Origin: JAWWAH01 sp033721415
GTDB lineage: Bacteria; Patescibacteriota; Minisyncoccia; Spechtbacterales; 2-12-FULL-38-22
NCBI GenBank assembly: GCA_033721415.1
Contig: JAWWAH010000043.1
Coordinates: forward strand, 1 to 8,541
Direction: 5' to 3'
DNA: 8,541 bases
The translations under genes were made by a program, and so were the position numbers. How positions within the stretch are numbered: position 1 is the first letter of the stretch; each line of letters starts with the position of its first letter. The notes beneath the pieces were generated by a model that saw only the letters and a list, made by a program, of their open reading frames with translations, did no database searches and had not been told where the DNA came from. Below, piece by piece: positions 1 to 5,822 of this stretch.

Positions 1-114
1 AATACTTTAATTTCTATAATGAAAAAAATCGAAAAAATTTTTACATCTTGGTCTAATGAAGAACTCCTGATATTCGGGTGGTCTTTATATACAATAGCCC
101 TTACAATGGTGTAA
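1..114 (+). CDS. Small ORF or C-terminal end of a gene cut by the window edge
   Basis: The first reading frame is open from base 1 to a TAA at 112-114. An ATG at 19 would give a 31-residue peptide beginning MKKIEKIF and ending in a hydrophobic stretch (LLIFGWSLYTIALTMV) that could sit in a membrane. The frame is already open upstream of the ATG, so this may equally be the last 37 residues of a larger gene cut by the window edge. A TATAAT at 15-20 overlaps the ATG; if it is a real -10 box, transcription would begin inside this ORF and the peptide would not be made from that promoter. No Shine-Dalgarno is visible. I do not recognise the product. Confidence 0.3.
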   Translation, partial: NTLISIMKKIEKIFTSWSNEELLIFGWSLYTIALTMV

Positions 115-140
115 GTTTTTATAATTAAAAAATATTTACT

Positions 141-386
141 ATGGGAAAAATGTTTGACAAGTGGCCTTTAGTGCTACTAATGCTACTAGCAGCTTCTTTG
201 TTCGGCATCTTGCTTGCATGGAGTTTTCCTCAGTACAACCCTCTTCCTACCGCAACCAATGAGGATGCTATAGAGGATCAAATGGAGGAAATGGAAGAAG
301 ATTTTGAGAATCTTGACATGGAAGATACTGATGCTGAGCTAGATGACCTAGAAGAAGATCTAGATGCCCTAGACGAAAGTATATAA
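141..386 (+). CDS. Small membrane-anchored acidic protein, function unknown
   Basis: An 81-residue protein. Residues 9-29 are strongly hydrophobic and form one transmembrane segment, preceded by a short basic N-terminus (MGKMFDKW). Residues 40-80 are almost entirely Glu, Asp, Leu and Met with heptad-like spacing of hydrophobic residues, so the tail is probably an acidic helix or coiled coil. There are no cysteines and no recognisable catalytic motif. The ATG at 141 has no Shine-Dalgarno; an internal ATG at 150 is a possible alternative start. A TATAAT at 120-125 would give a leader of only about 9 nt, but no matching -35 is seen. The gene is followed at once by a strong symmetrical terminator, so it is the last gene of its transcript. 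The protein is not assignable to a family by eye; small acidic single-pass proteins often act as membrane scaffolds or partners, which is only a guess. Confidence 0.65.
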   Translation: MGKMFDKWPLVLLMLLAASLFGILLAWSFPQYNPLPTATNEDAIEDQMEEMEEDFENLDMEDTDAELDDLEEDLDALDESI

Positions 387-403
387 TATTTTCAGTCTAT
401 ATC

Positions 404-447
404 ACAAAACAAAAAATACGTCGGTCTAGACGTATTTTTTGTTTTGT
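404..447 (+). terminator. Perfect 19-bp symmetrical terminator, probably bidirectional
   Basis: The arms 404-422 (ACAAAACAAAAAATACGTC) and 429-447 are exact reverse complements around a GGTCTA loop. The GC-containing base of the hairpin is flanked by an A-rich left arm and a T-rich right arm, so it reads as an A-tract/T-tract intrinsic terminator in both directions. It separates the acidic small protein from the DUF502-like gene. Confidence 0.85.
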
Positions 448-474
448 ACTACCATAAGGCTAGTTGTTTAAAAA

Positions 475-485
475 AAGGAGGTGAT
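475..485 (+). promoter_or_regulatory. Near-perfect Shine-Dalgarno (AAGGAGGTGAT) before a TTG start
   Basis: AAGGAGGTGAT complements essentially the whole anti-Shine-Dalgarno tail of bacterial 16S rRNA and ends 5 nt before the TTG at 491. The GTG at 481 and ATG at 483 lie inside the motif in other frames, and both run into stops within a few codons. The site therefore fixes TTG 491 as the start. No other gene in the window has a comparable site. Confidence 0.85.
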
Positions 486-490
486 GCAAC

Positions 491-1168
491 TTGAAGCGTT
501 TTAAAGAATTCTTAAAAATTAGAAACTCTTTGCGTTTGGGTATGTTTGCCCTAATTATGTTTGGATTTTTATTCTTCGTGCTTAGGCAATTGTCAGACAT
601 CTTTAATGTATGGCGTACTTTTTTTGGATACTTATCCATAGAAGAATTTTATTCTCCAGTTATAGCCCTCATTCTTACCACATTGCTTACTTATGCCATT
701 GGCAGATTCTTGCTTACAGGAGTATTCCGCTGGCTTTCAGAGCACAGCAAACTTGCAAACAAGGTGTTTGCACTTATCAGGGTGCAAGAGTATTCTGAAG
801 ATGTTTTGCGCAAGGATTACTACTGGGTTCTCTATGAAGAATTTGAACCAGGATGCAACCACTATCAGAGTGGATGTTACCGCTTGCAATCTCCAAAGCT
901 TGGTTTAGCGATTGGTGTAACCACACTTAAATACCCAGGTGGTATTAGGCAAGAGATGGTTCAAATCCAAAAAGCACCCCCTCGTGTTGCAGACTTTCTT
1001 TATCGTCCCATAGATAAAGTTTATAAACTTAAATATGGGTTCGAAGGAATTTCTACAGTTTTTCTCTCTGGTGGCTACGATAGCCTAGATGTTATTAGCT
1101 TAGCTAATTTCACCGATAAACTAGAGCCTCTTTCAGAGGAAGATATAGAAAAACTTAAAGACAAGTAA
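491..1168 (+). CDS. Two-TM membrane protein, DUF502-like
   Basis: A 225-residue protein starting at TTG 491. Two transmembrane segments are visible at about residues 16-31 and 56-75, separated by an amphipathic stretch, followed by a soluble domain of about 145 residues. The layout and several landmarks resemble the DUF502 family: a beta-rich segment with LGLAIGVTT (136-144), a proline-containing strand near 160-172, and a C-terminal FLSGG motif (190-194) that matches the family's SGG ending. Two cysteines at 121 and 128 (CNHYQSGC) are unusual in this otherwise cysteine-free protein and could form a disulfide or bind metal. The biochemical function of DUF502 is unknown. The gene is isolated between two terminators, so it is probably monocistronic. 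The strong Shine-Dalgarno combined with a poor TTG codon may tune the expression level. The family call is moderate; the membrane topology is firmer. Confidence 0.75.
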   Translation: MKRFKEFLKIRNSLRLGMFALIMFGFLFFVLRQLSDIFNVWRTFFGYLSIEEFYSPVIALILTTLLTYAIGRFLLTGVFRWLSEHSKLANKVFALIRVQEYSEDVLRKDYYWVLYEEFEPGCNHYQSGCYRLQSPKLGLAIGVTTLKYPGGIRQEMVQIQKAPPRVADFLYRPIDKVYKLKYGFEGISTVFLSGGYDSLDVISLANFTDKLEPLSEEDIEKLKDK

Positions 1169-1175
1169 TTTTATC

Positions 1176-1214
1176 AAAGCCCCGCTTTCGTAAATGGACA
1201 CGCGGGGTTTTTTG
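1176..1214 (+). terminator. Intrinsic terminator after the DUF502-like gene
   Basis: CCCCGC at 1180-1185 pairs with GCGGGG at 1202-1207, extended by a G-T pair and AAA/TTT, and is followed by a run of T (1208-1213). The loop is 16 nt. The hairpin starts 7 nt after the TAA at 1166-1168. The ATG at 1194 lies in its loop, which argues against that codon as the start of galU. Confidence 0.85.
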
Positions 1215-1232
1215 TGCAAAAATAATATAGAC

Positions 1233-2111
1233 ATGAAAGTAAAAAAAGCAATAATTCCTGTCGCCGGTTTTGGTACCAGATTTTTACCGGCTACAAAAGT
1301 ACAACCCAAAGAAATGCTTCCCATTGTTGATAAGCCGGTTGTTCAATACTTAGTGGAAGAAGCTGTAGAGTCGGGGATAGAAGAGATTCTTTTTGTAATC
1401 AATTCAAACAAGCACGTTATAGGTGACTACTTTGCTCGTGACTTAGATTTAGAAAACTTTCTAAAGAGTCGTGGTAAAAAAGATCTCTTAGATCAAATAC
1501 GCCACGTACACAAAATGGCGCATTTTATGTACGTACACCAGGACGAACCTCTTGGTTCCGGCGATGCTATTTTAAGAGGCGAGACCTTCGTAGGTAACGA
1601 GCCCTTTGCAGTTTTCTACGCCGACGACGTAATGGCATATCCAAAAAACAAACCCGCTTTAGGCCAAATTATAAATGCATACAACAAGTACGAAACATCT
1701 GTTATGGGGCTTATCAGTGTACCCAAAAAAGAAGTTTTCAAATACGGAGTAATAAGGGGAAACAAACTAAGCGAAAGAGAATATAAAATAGAAGATGTAG
1801 TAGAAAAGCCCGAAATAGAAAAAGCACCCTCAACATTGGCAAGTGTAGGCCGTATGGTGCTTACCCCAAATATTTTTGAATACATACGCAAATCATCAAA
1901 AATTAAGAACGAAATCTACTTAGCAAGTGCTCTTGCAACACTATCTCACGAAGGCAAAATGCACGGATACGAACTTGATGTTCATTGGCACGATTGCGGA
2001 AATAAATTCGGACTATGGAAAGCAAACTTTGAAATAGGTTTAGAAAACCCCGAAATAGCCGAATCAGCAAAAAAATACATAGAAAACTACTTTAAGGAAA
2101 ACTATAAATAA
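1233..2111 (+). CDS. galU: UTP--glucose-1-phosphate uridylyltransferase
   Basis: Catalyses UTP plus glucose-1-phosphate to UDP-glucose plus pyrophosphate in the cytoplasm, supplying activated sugar for glycans and cell-surface polymers. With the ATG at 1233 the protein has 292 residues, normal for bacterial GalU. Visible landmarks are the nucleotide-binding signature GFGTRFLPATKVQPKEMLP (12-30), the metal/nucleotide site ADD (130-132), YGVI (171-174), VEKP (190-193) and a GR-x-x-LTPNIF segment. An upstream in-frame ATG at 1194 would add 13 residues but sits inside the preceding terminator loop, so I reject it. One oddity is GSGDAI at 108-113 where most GalU proteins have GLGHAV, placing Asp at the usual His. 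No Shine-Dalgarno is present. The metallopeptidase gene follows 23 nt downstream and is probably co-transcribed. Related nucleotidyltransferases (RfbA/GlmU-like) are alternatives, but the signature fits GalU best. Confidence 0.93.
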   Translation: MKVKKAIIPVAGFGTRFLPATKVQPKEMLPIVDKPVVQYLVEEAVESGIEEILFVINSNKHVIGDYFARDLDLENFLKSRGKKDLLDQIRHVHKMAHFMYVHQDEPLGSGDAILRGETFVGNEPFAVFYADDVMAYPKNKPALGQIINAYNKYETSVMGLISVPKKEVFKYGVIRGNKLSEREYKIEDVVEKPEIEKAPSTLASVGRMVLTPNIFEYIRKSSKIKNEIYLASALATLSHEGKMHGYELDVHWHDCGNKFGLWKANFEIGLENPEIAESAKKYIENYFKENYK

Positions 2112-2134
2112 GTTCTATCAGACCCATCAGTTCC

Positions 2135-3850
2135 ATGCACCACATATACAAAAAACTAACAATTTTATTTACCCTCACAGGCTTACTTATAAGCCCTCTT
2201 TTTGCTTTGGCGCAAAGTAATAATTTTTACGTAGACCCCTCTCACGATATCGCTGGTCGCACAACAATTCCATCTACACTTCAGCACACATCCGAAAAAG
2301 CCTACTTTTTCGTAGAAGATAATTATTACAACAATTTAACTTCTAATAAGCGTTCGGAACTTCAATCTTCCATCAACAATCTTGCTCAAGAATTTGATAC
2401 AAAAATATATCCAACATTGCGTCTTAGCTATGGTTCTGAATGGAGCCCAGGCATAGATAACGACGAAAAGATAACAATACTTTTAACACGCATGGAAAGC
2501 AATGTTGCAGGTTATGTACTTTTCCGCAACGAACAACCCCGCACAGAAAACCCAGCAAGCAACGAGCGCGAAATGATATACCTAAACACTTCCATAGTAG
2601 GCTCAGACACAGCCAAAGCCCATCTAGCGCACGAATTTGTGCATCTTATAGAATACAACCAGCGCAACCGCCAAAGGGGTATTAGCGAGCCTGAGTGGCT
2701 TTCTGAGGGCTTAGCAGACTACGCACCAACCCTTCTTGGTTACAATGAGCCCTACTCAGGTAGTCATCTGGAATCCAGAGTTAACGACTTTCTTACATTC
2801 CCTTACGATTCTCTAACAGGGTGGAAAGATAAATCAGTAGATTTTGCAACATCTTCTTTGTTTATGCATTATCTTGTCGGGCATCACGGCGATAGCATAT
2901 TACTTAACCTTATGCAGGCCGATGGCAGGGGAGAGGACGCAGTAAACAATGCTCTAGAGCGTCTTAACCGCACCGATACTTTCCAAAACCTCTTTAGAGA
3001 TTGGACAGTAGCAAACTATGTTAACGGTTCAACCACAGAAGGCGAAAAAAACTATTCATACAATTCTTCATTATTGAATTTTAGCAACCTACACATTACC
3101 TCTCCTGTGCAGTATTCCATGTTTCCGGATAACTCTATTTCTTCTAACTTCTTTGCCTCTTACGGGGCAGCTAATTGGCTTAAATTCGTTCCGGGGCAAC
3201 TTGGCGCAAACGGAGCAAATACTCTAAATATTAAATTCAGTACATCACCTACAAACAGTGGTTTCCATGTGCCTTATATTGTTACAGATATTCTTGGTCA
3301 AACTAGAGTAGAAGAAATAAACCTTGTTAATGGTTCGGGCATAGCAAATATAGATAATTTTGGAACAAGTGTTATCTCTGTTGTTTTGGCGCCGTCGCAT
3401 TATTACAAAACAAATAATCCTAATCCGGGCTCTTCATCATTTACTATAAATGTATCTACCGACAACGGAGCTGTAGCAGGTGAAACAACCTATACAGATG
3501 GCTCACTTTTGCGCGCCCAAGGCGGCTCAAAAGTATATGTAATTAAGAACGGAACAAAACGCTGGATACCATCTGCTAAAATATTCAACGGTTATGGGCA
3601 TTTAAGGTGGGAAGATATAATAGATGTTGATCCTTCCGTGCTTAGCTTTTATCAGGACTCCAGTCTTATTAAATTCATAGGGGATTACAGAGTATACGAA
3701 GTAGATACTTTCGGCTCTACAAAACGCCACCTTAATATTACACCTCAGCAATTCGAAAGCGCGGGTTATCGCTGGGATGCTATCTACGAAGTAAACCAAA
3801 GCGAATTTAATTCTTATTTAACAGGCACACCCAAAGCGGTGATATTCTAA
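2135..3850 (+). CDS. Secreted HEXXH zinc metallopeptidase with two C-terminal repeats
   Basis: A 571-residue protein. Residues 1-26 form a signal peptide (basic HHIYKK, hydrophobic core, cleavage likely after ALA at 24-26). The catalytic motif is HEFVH at 166-170. W188-L-S-E-G-L-A-D-Y196 follows, with E191 as the likely third zinc ligand, the arrangement of gluzincin peptidases such as M30 (hyicolysin-like) and relatives. Residues about 320-450 look like a beta-sandwich. The C-terminus holds two diverged copies, about 455-509 and 510-568, of a repeat with a valine/tyrosine strand, a KRW-I-P or KRH-L-N turn, and a G-Y/H-x-W-x-x-I-x-x-V stretch. Similar repeats end many secreted proteins of Parcubacteria-like genomes and probably bind the cell surface or glycans. 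The substrate is unknown. The start has no Shine-Dalgarno and lies 23 nt after galU. A strong terminator follows. The exact peptidase family is uncertain; the secreted zinc peptidase call is firm. Confidence 0.85.
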   Translation: MHHIYKKLTILFTLTGLLISPLFALAQSNNFYVDPSHDIAGRTTIPSTLQHTSEKAYFFVEDNYYNNLTSNKRSELQSSINNLAQEFDTKIYPTLRLSYGSEWSPGIDNDEKITILLTRMESNVAGYVLFRNEQPRTENPASNEREMIYLNTSIVGSDTAKAHLAHEFVHLIEYNQRNRQRGISEPEWLSEGLADYAPTLLGYNEPYSGSHLESRVNDFLTFPYDSLTGWKDKSVDFATSSLFMHYLVGHHGDSILLNLMQADGRGEDAVNNALERLNRTDTFQNLFRDWTVANYVNGSTTEGEKNYSYNSSLLNFSNLHITSPVQYSMFPDNSISSNFFASYGAANWLKFVPGQLGANGANTLNIKFSTSPTNSGFHVPYIVTDILGQTRVEEINLVNGSGIANIDNFGTSVISVVLAPSHYYKTNNPNPGSSSFTINVSTDNGAVAGETTYTDGSLLRAQGGSKVYVIKNGTKRWIPSAKIFNGYGHLRWEDIIDVDPSVLSFYQDSSLIKFIGDYRVYEVDTFGSTKRHLNITPQQFESAGYRWDAIYEVNQSEFNSYLTGTPKAVIF

Positions 3851-3880
3851 GTCCAGTTATAAACAAGGACACAATCTAAC

Positions 3881-3914
3881 AAATCGGACAAGCTTGATGC
3901 TTGTCCGATTTTTT
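3881..3914 (+). terminator. Intrinsic terminator closing the galU-peptidase unit
   Basis: A perfect 13-bp stem, 3881-3893 (AAATCGGACAAGC) against 3899-3911, with a TTGAT loop and a T-run to 3914. It lies 30 nt after the peptidase stop and only 6 nt before the next ATG. Confidence 0.88.
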
Positions 3915-3920
3915 GTTTAA

Positions 3921-4934
3921 ATGGAGTATAGAATTACAATGTCCGAAAATAAAAACTTACCACAAGAAATAAGTGTCCAAAAGAGGCGGGAATATCTGCA
4001 GTCTCTTGTGCTTGCTATATACAGAGTAACTGCCTACATGCCTCCTACAGATCACCTAAGAATAAAACTAAGAGAAGAAGCCCTAAATGTTGCCTCGCAC
4101 GCAGAACATCTCACAGCAGGCAATAGGAATGAATATTCTAAATTCATTGCATGCGTACAGATACTTGTGCATTACTGCGAAATAGCCGAACAACAAGAAA
4201 TGAGCACAGGCCAAAATTTTGCGGTACTAAAGCATGCGCTATTTAACTTAAGAAACTCTTACGAGCTTTCAGGCCACGATAAACTAGACGAAGAGCATCT
4301 TGTATTTTTATCAAACACAGACTTAGAAAAACAAGCTCCAGTAGAAGAACCTACATCCACAGACGAAGGCGGAAATAAATCTGGTAAGAATAAGGAATCC
4401 GATTCGTCTAATACAGACGAAGAATCTTACAAAGCTACTCCAGCAGGTAGTCCAAATAATCCTCCTAAAGTATCTCTTGCAGATAATAGAACAGAAGAAC
4501 CAAGTGAACCTAGCCGCGTAACAAATTTAAGGGAATGGAATAAGCAAAATTCTGAAGCAGGAAACCCTCCCGTTAATCTGCCTACGGAAGCTGTATCTCG
4601 AGTAGCCGAGAAAACCCGAGATGAAGAAAACACCAATCAGTCGTATAGGTCAAATAAGTCCGATTCTTCAAATCAACCTAATCAGTCCCTGCCTACTGGG
4701 CAGGCAGGCAACTCGTCCAATAATACTAAATCAAAGAAACAAACACTATCTACACGTCAAAAAAAGGTATTACAGTATATTTCGGACAATAAAGAAGCCG
4801 AAGTAAGTGATTTGGCCAAAATATTACCGGATGTGTCCAAAAGAACCATAAGAAGGGATTTGGACAAATTATCTCAATTCGGTCACATAAAAAAACATGG
4901 CCGAACTAATGGTGCTAAATATGTCCTAATTTAG
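3921..4934 (+). CDS. Winged-helix (DeoR-like) DNA-binding protein with helical N-terminal domain and disordered linker
   Basis: A 337-residue predicted regulator. Residues about 10-125 are helix-rich (SVQKRREYLQSLVLAIYRV and following), probably a small helical bundle for oligomerisation or ligand binding. Residues 130-275 are a low-complexity linker rich in Ser, Asn, Glu, Lys and Pro. Residues 277-337 form a winged helix of the DeoR type: TRQKKVLQYI, then DLAKIL, then the recognition helix VSKRTIRRDLDKLSQFG and a wing ending in AKYVLI. The linker contains SLPTGQAG (256-263), encoded by a palindromic repeat. An alternative start at 3939 (MSENKNLP) is attractive because the ATG at 3921 directly abuts a terminator; neither has a clear Shine-Dalgarno. 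The last codons are duplicated downstream at 4975-5025. The target genes are unknown; the neighbouring sigma factor is a possible one, by position only. Confidence 0.8.
   Translation: MEYRITMSENKNLPQEISVQKRREYLQSLVLAIYRVTAYMPPTDHLRIKLREEALNVASHAEHLTAGNRNEYSKFIACVQILVHYCEIAEQQEMSTGQNFAVLKHALFNLRNSYELSGHDKLDEEHLVFLSNTDLEKQAPVEEPTSTDEGGNKSGKNKESDSSNTDEESYKATPAGSPNNPPKVSLADNRTEEPSEPSRVTNLREWNKQNSEAGNPPVNLPTEAVSRVAEKTRDEENTNQSYRSNKSDSSNQPNQSLPTGQAGNSSNNTKSKKQTLSTRQKKVLQYISDNKEAEVSDLAKILPDVSKRTIRRDLDKLSQFGHIKKHGRTNGAKYVLI
4688..4709. repeat. Palindromic CCTGCC repeat inside the HTH gene
   Basis: CCTGCC (4688-4693), a TACTG loop and GGCAGG (4699-4704) followed by another CAGGC form a short palindrome. 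It lies in frame in the disordered linker of the winged-helix protein and encodes LPTGQAG. The same CCTGCC core occurs at 4941 and 7255, so it behaves as a dispersed element that has entered a tolerant part of a gene. Confidence 0.7.
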
Positions 4935-4939
4935 GACAT
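4921..4939. repeat. 9-bp perfect palindrome across the HTH gene stop codon
   Basis: ATGTCCTAA (4921-4929) and TTAGGACAT (4931-4939) are exact reverse complements around one base. The palindrome covers the last codons and the TAG stop. It has no T-run, so it is not a classical terminator. It marks the junction at which the gene tail was probably rebuilt. Confidence 0.65.
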
Positions 4940-4940
4940 G

Positions 4941-4975
4941 CCTGCCCCGTAGTAAGCTAAGCTTTACTACTGGGG
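4941..4975. repeat. CCTGCCCCGTAGTAA hairpin element
   Basis: CCCCGTAGTAA (4945-4955) pairs with TTACTAC-T-GGGG (4964-4975) with one bulged T, giving an 11-bp stem around GCTAAGCT. The preceding CCTG shares the CCTGCC core of the repeats at 4688 and 7254. It looks like a small interspersed element between the gene stop and the second tail copy. Confidence 0.6.
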
Positions 4976-5025
4976 TCCGAAAAGAGGGTAAAACTAACGG
5001 AGCCAAGTACGTATTAGCAGAATAA
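4975..5025 (+). pseudogene. Second, diverged copy of the winged-helix C-terminal tail
   Basis: This stretch reads VRKEGKTNGAKYVLAE and then TAA. It aligns with the end of the upstream gene, IKKHGRTNGAKYVLI. In the shared TNGAKYVL block the residues are identical, but seven of eight codons differ, all synonymously (for example AAT/AAC, GCT/GCC, TAT/TAC). It is shifted by one frame from the intact gene and has no start codon, so it is a remnant. Likely origins are recombination with a paralogue or loss of most of a second winged-helix gene. Confidence 0.7.
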
Positions 5026-5075
5026 ACAACATTTTCTTCAAATACCTCTAAAACCTATCAATTTTACCTAAAATA

Positions 5076-5084
5076 TGATATACT
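5076..5084 (+). promoter_or_regulatory. Extended -10 promoter for the sigma factor gene
   Basis: TGATATACT combines a TG extension with a TATACT -10 box. No good -35 is seen 17 bp upstream (TATCAA). Transcription from about 5091 would leave a leader of about 57 nt. Within it TGTTAAGG (5093-5100) can pair with CCTAACA (5129-5135) with one bulge, a weak hairpin of unknown meaning. Confidence 0.5.
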
Positions 5085-5147
5085 AATCGAAGTGTTAAGG
5101 GCTGGCTCGAGAGTCCTAAAAATGGGAACCTAACAAATATCTACTGA

Positions 5148-5693
5148 ATGAATAGGGATTTACTGCATTTAAAAACAAAATTTATGAAACTATACGATAA
5201 CCACCACGAAGGTGTTTATCGTTTTTTGCGTGTTAAGCTTCCTAGCGACCAGCTTGCTCAGGACTTAACAGCAGAAGCATTTACAAAAACATGGGACATG
5301 ATAATGCGCGATCCTTCTAACTACCCGGATAATGCAAAAGCGTATGTTTATAAAGTTGCATACAATACTCTCAAAGATTACTACAGAATAAAGGATAGGG
5401 AAGTAGCCGTAGGCGAAGACGAGGTTATAGGCTATCTGGACAACCAAAAAGAAGAAGATAATTCCCGTATACCAGAAGTCGCCCTAGCAATGGATACGGA
5501 CAAAGAGATGCAACGTGTCCGATTAGCTATGCAGGATATGTCCGATTATTCGGCCGAATTAATAACCCTACGCTATTTGGAAGAAATGTCCAATTCCGAA
5601 ATAGCAGATATCTTAGATAAGTCCGAAGGAGCAGTAAGAACAGGCATTTCAAGAGCAATGGCGGAATTAAAGGAAAAGTTAGAAAATGCCTAA
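5148..5693 (+). CDS. ECF-like RNA polymerase sigma factor (sigma-70 family)
   Basis: A 181-residue protein with only sigma regions 2 and 4, the plan of extracytoplasmic-function sigma factors. Region 2 spans about 13-86, with LYDNHHEGVYRFL (15-27), the core-binding QDLTAEAFTKTW (38-49) and the -10-recognition segment AYVYKVAYNTLKDYYR (66-81). Region 4 spans about 128-178: LITLRYLEEMSNSEIADIL, then the helix-turn-helix SEGAVRTGISRAMAELK. The linker at 87-125 is acidic and variable. The start could instead be the ATG at 5184 (residue 13), which still keeps region 2; neither start has a Shine-Dalgarno. The DUF5667-type membrane protein gene follows after 129 nt, suggesting a sigma/anti-sigma pair that responds to envelope stress. 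That role is inferred from gene order. Confidence 0.9.
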   Translation: MNRDLLHLKTKFMKLYDNHHEGVYRFLRVKLPSDQLAQDLTAEAFTKTWDMIMRDPSNYPDNAKAYVYKVAYNTLKDYYRIKDREVAVGEDEVIGYLDNQKEEDNSRIPEVALAMDTDKEMQRVRLAMQDMSDYSAELITLRYLEEMSNSEIADILDKSEGAVRTGISRAMAELKEKLENA

Positions 5694-5741
5694 TTTCTAA
5701 TACATAATGCCTAAAAATGACATTAGGAATTATTAATTAGG
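5689..5741. repeat. Nested inverted repeats at the sigma stop codon
   Basis: CCTAATT (5689-5695) pairs with AATTAGG (5735-5741), and inside it CCTAA (5710-5714) pairs with TTAGG (5723-5727). AATGCCTAA is also present twice directly (5685-5693 and 5706-5714). There is no T-run, so this is not a standard terminator. It could attenuate or process the transcript between sigma and its partner gene. The rest of the gap holds a short palindrome AGCGCAGCGCT (5747-5757) and no gene. Confidence 0.45.
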
Positions 5742-5822
5742 TCTTAAGCGCAGCGCTCCATGTAACAAATTCGGGACTTCTTCGTCGTAATAAGTGAACC
5801 CATCCTATGGATTCTCAAAAAT

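Noticed and set aside
610..908. Alternative-frame + strand ORFs inside the DUF502-like gene
   Set aside because: They overlap a gene with a strong Shine-Dalgarno and clear membrane topology; their translations resemble no protein family.
1194..1232. Upstream ATG for galU adding 13 residues
   Set aside because: The codon lies in the loop of the preceding terminator, and the added residues are not part of the GalU fold, which begins at MKVKKAIIPVAG.
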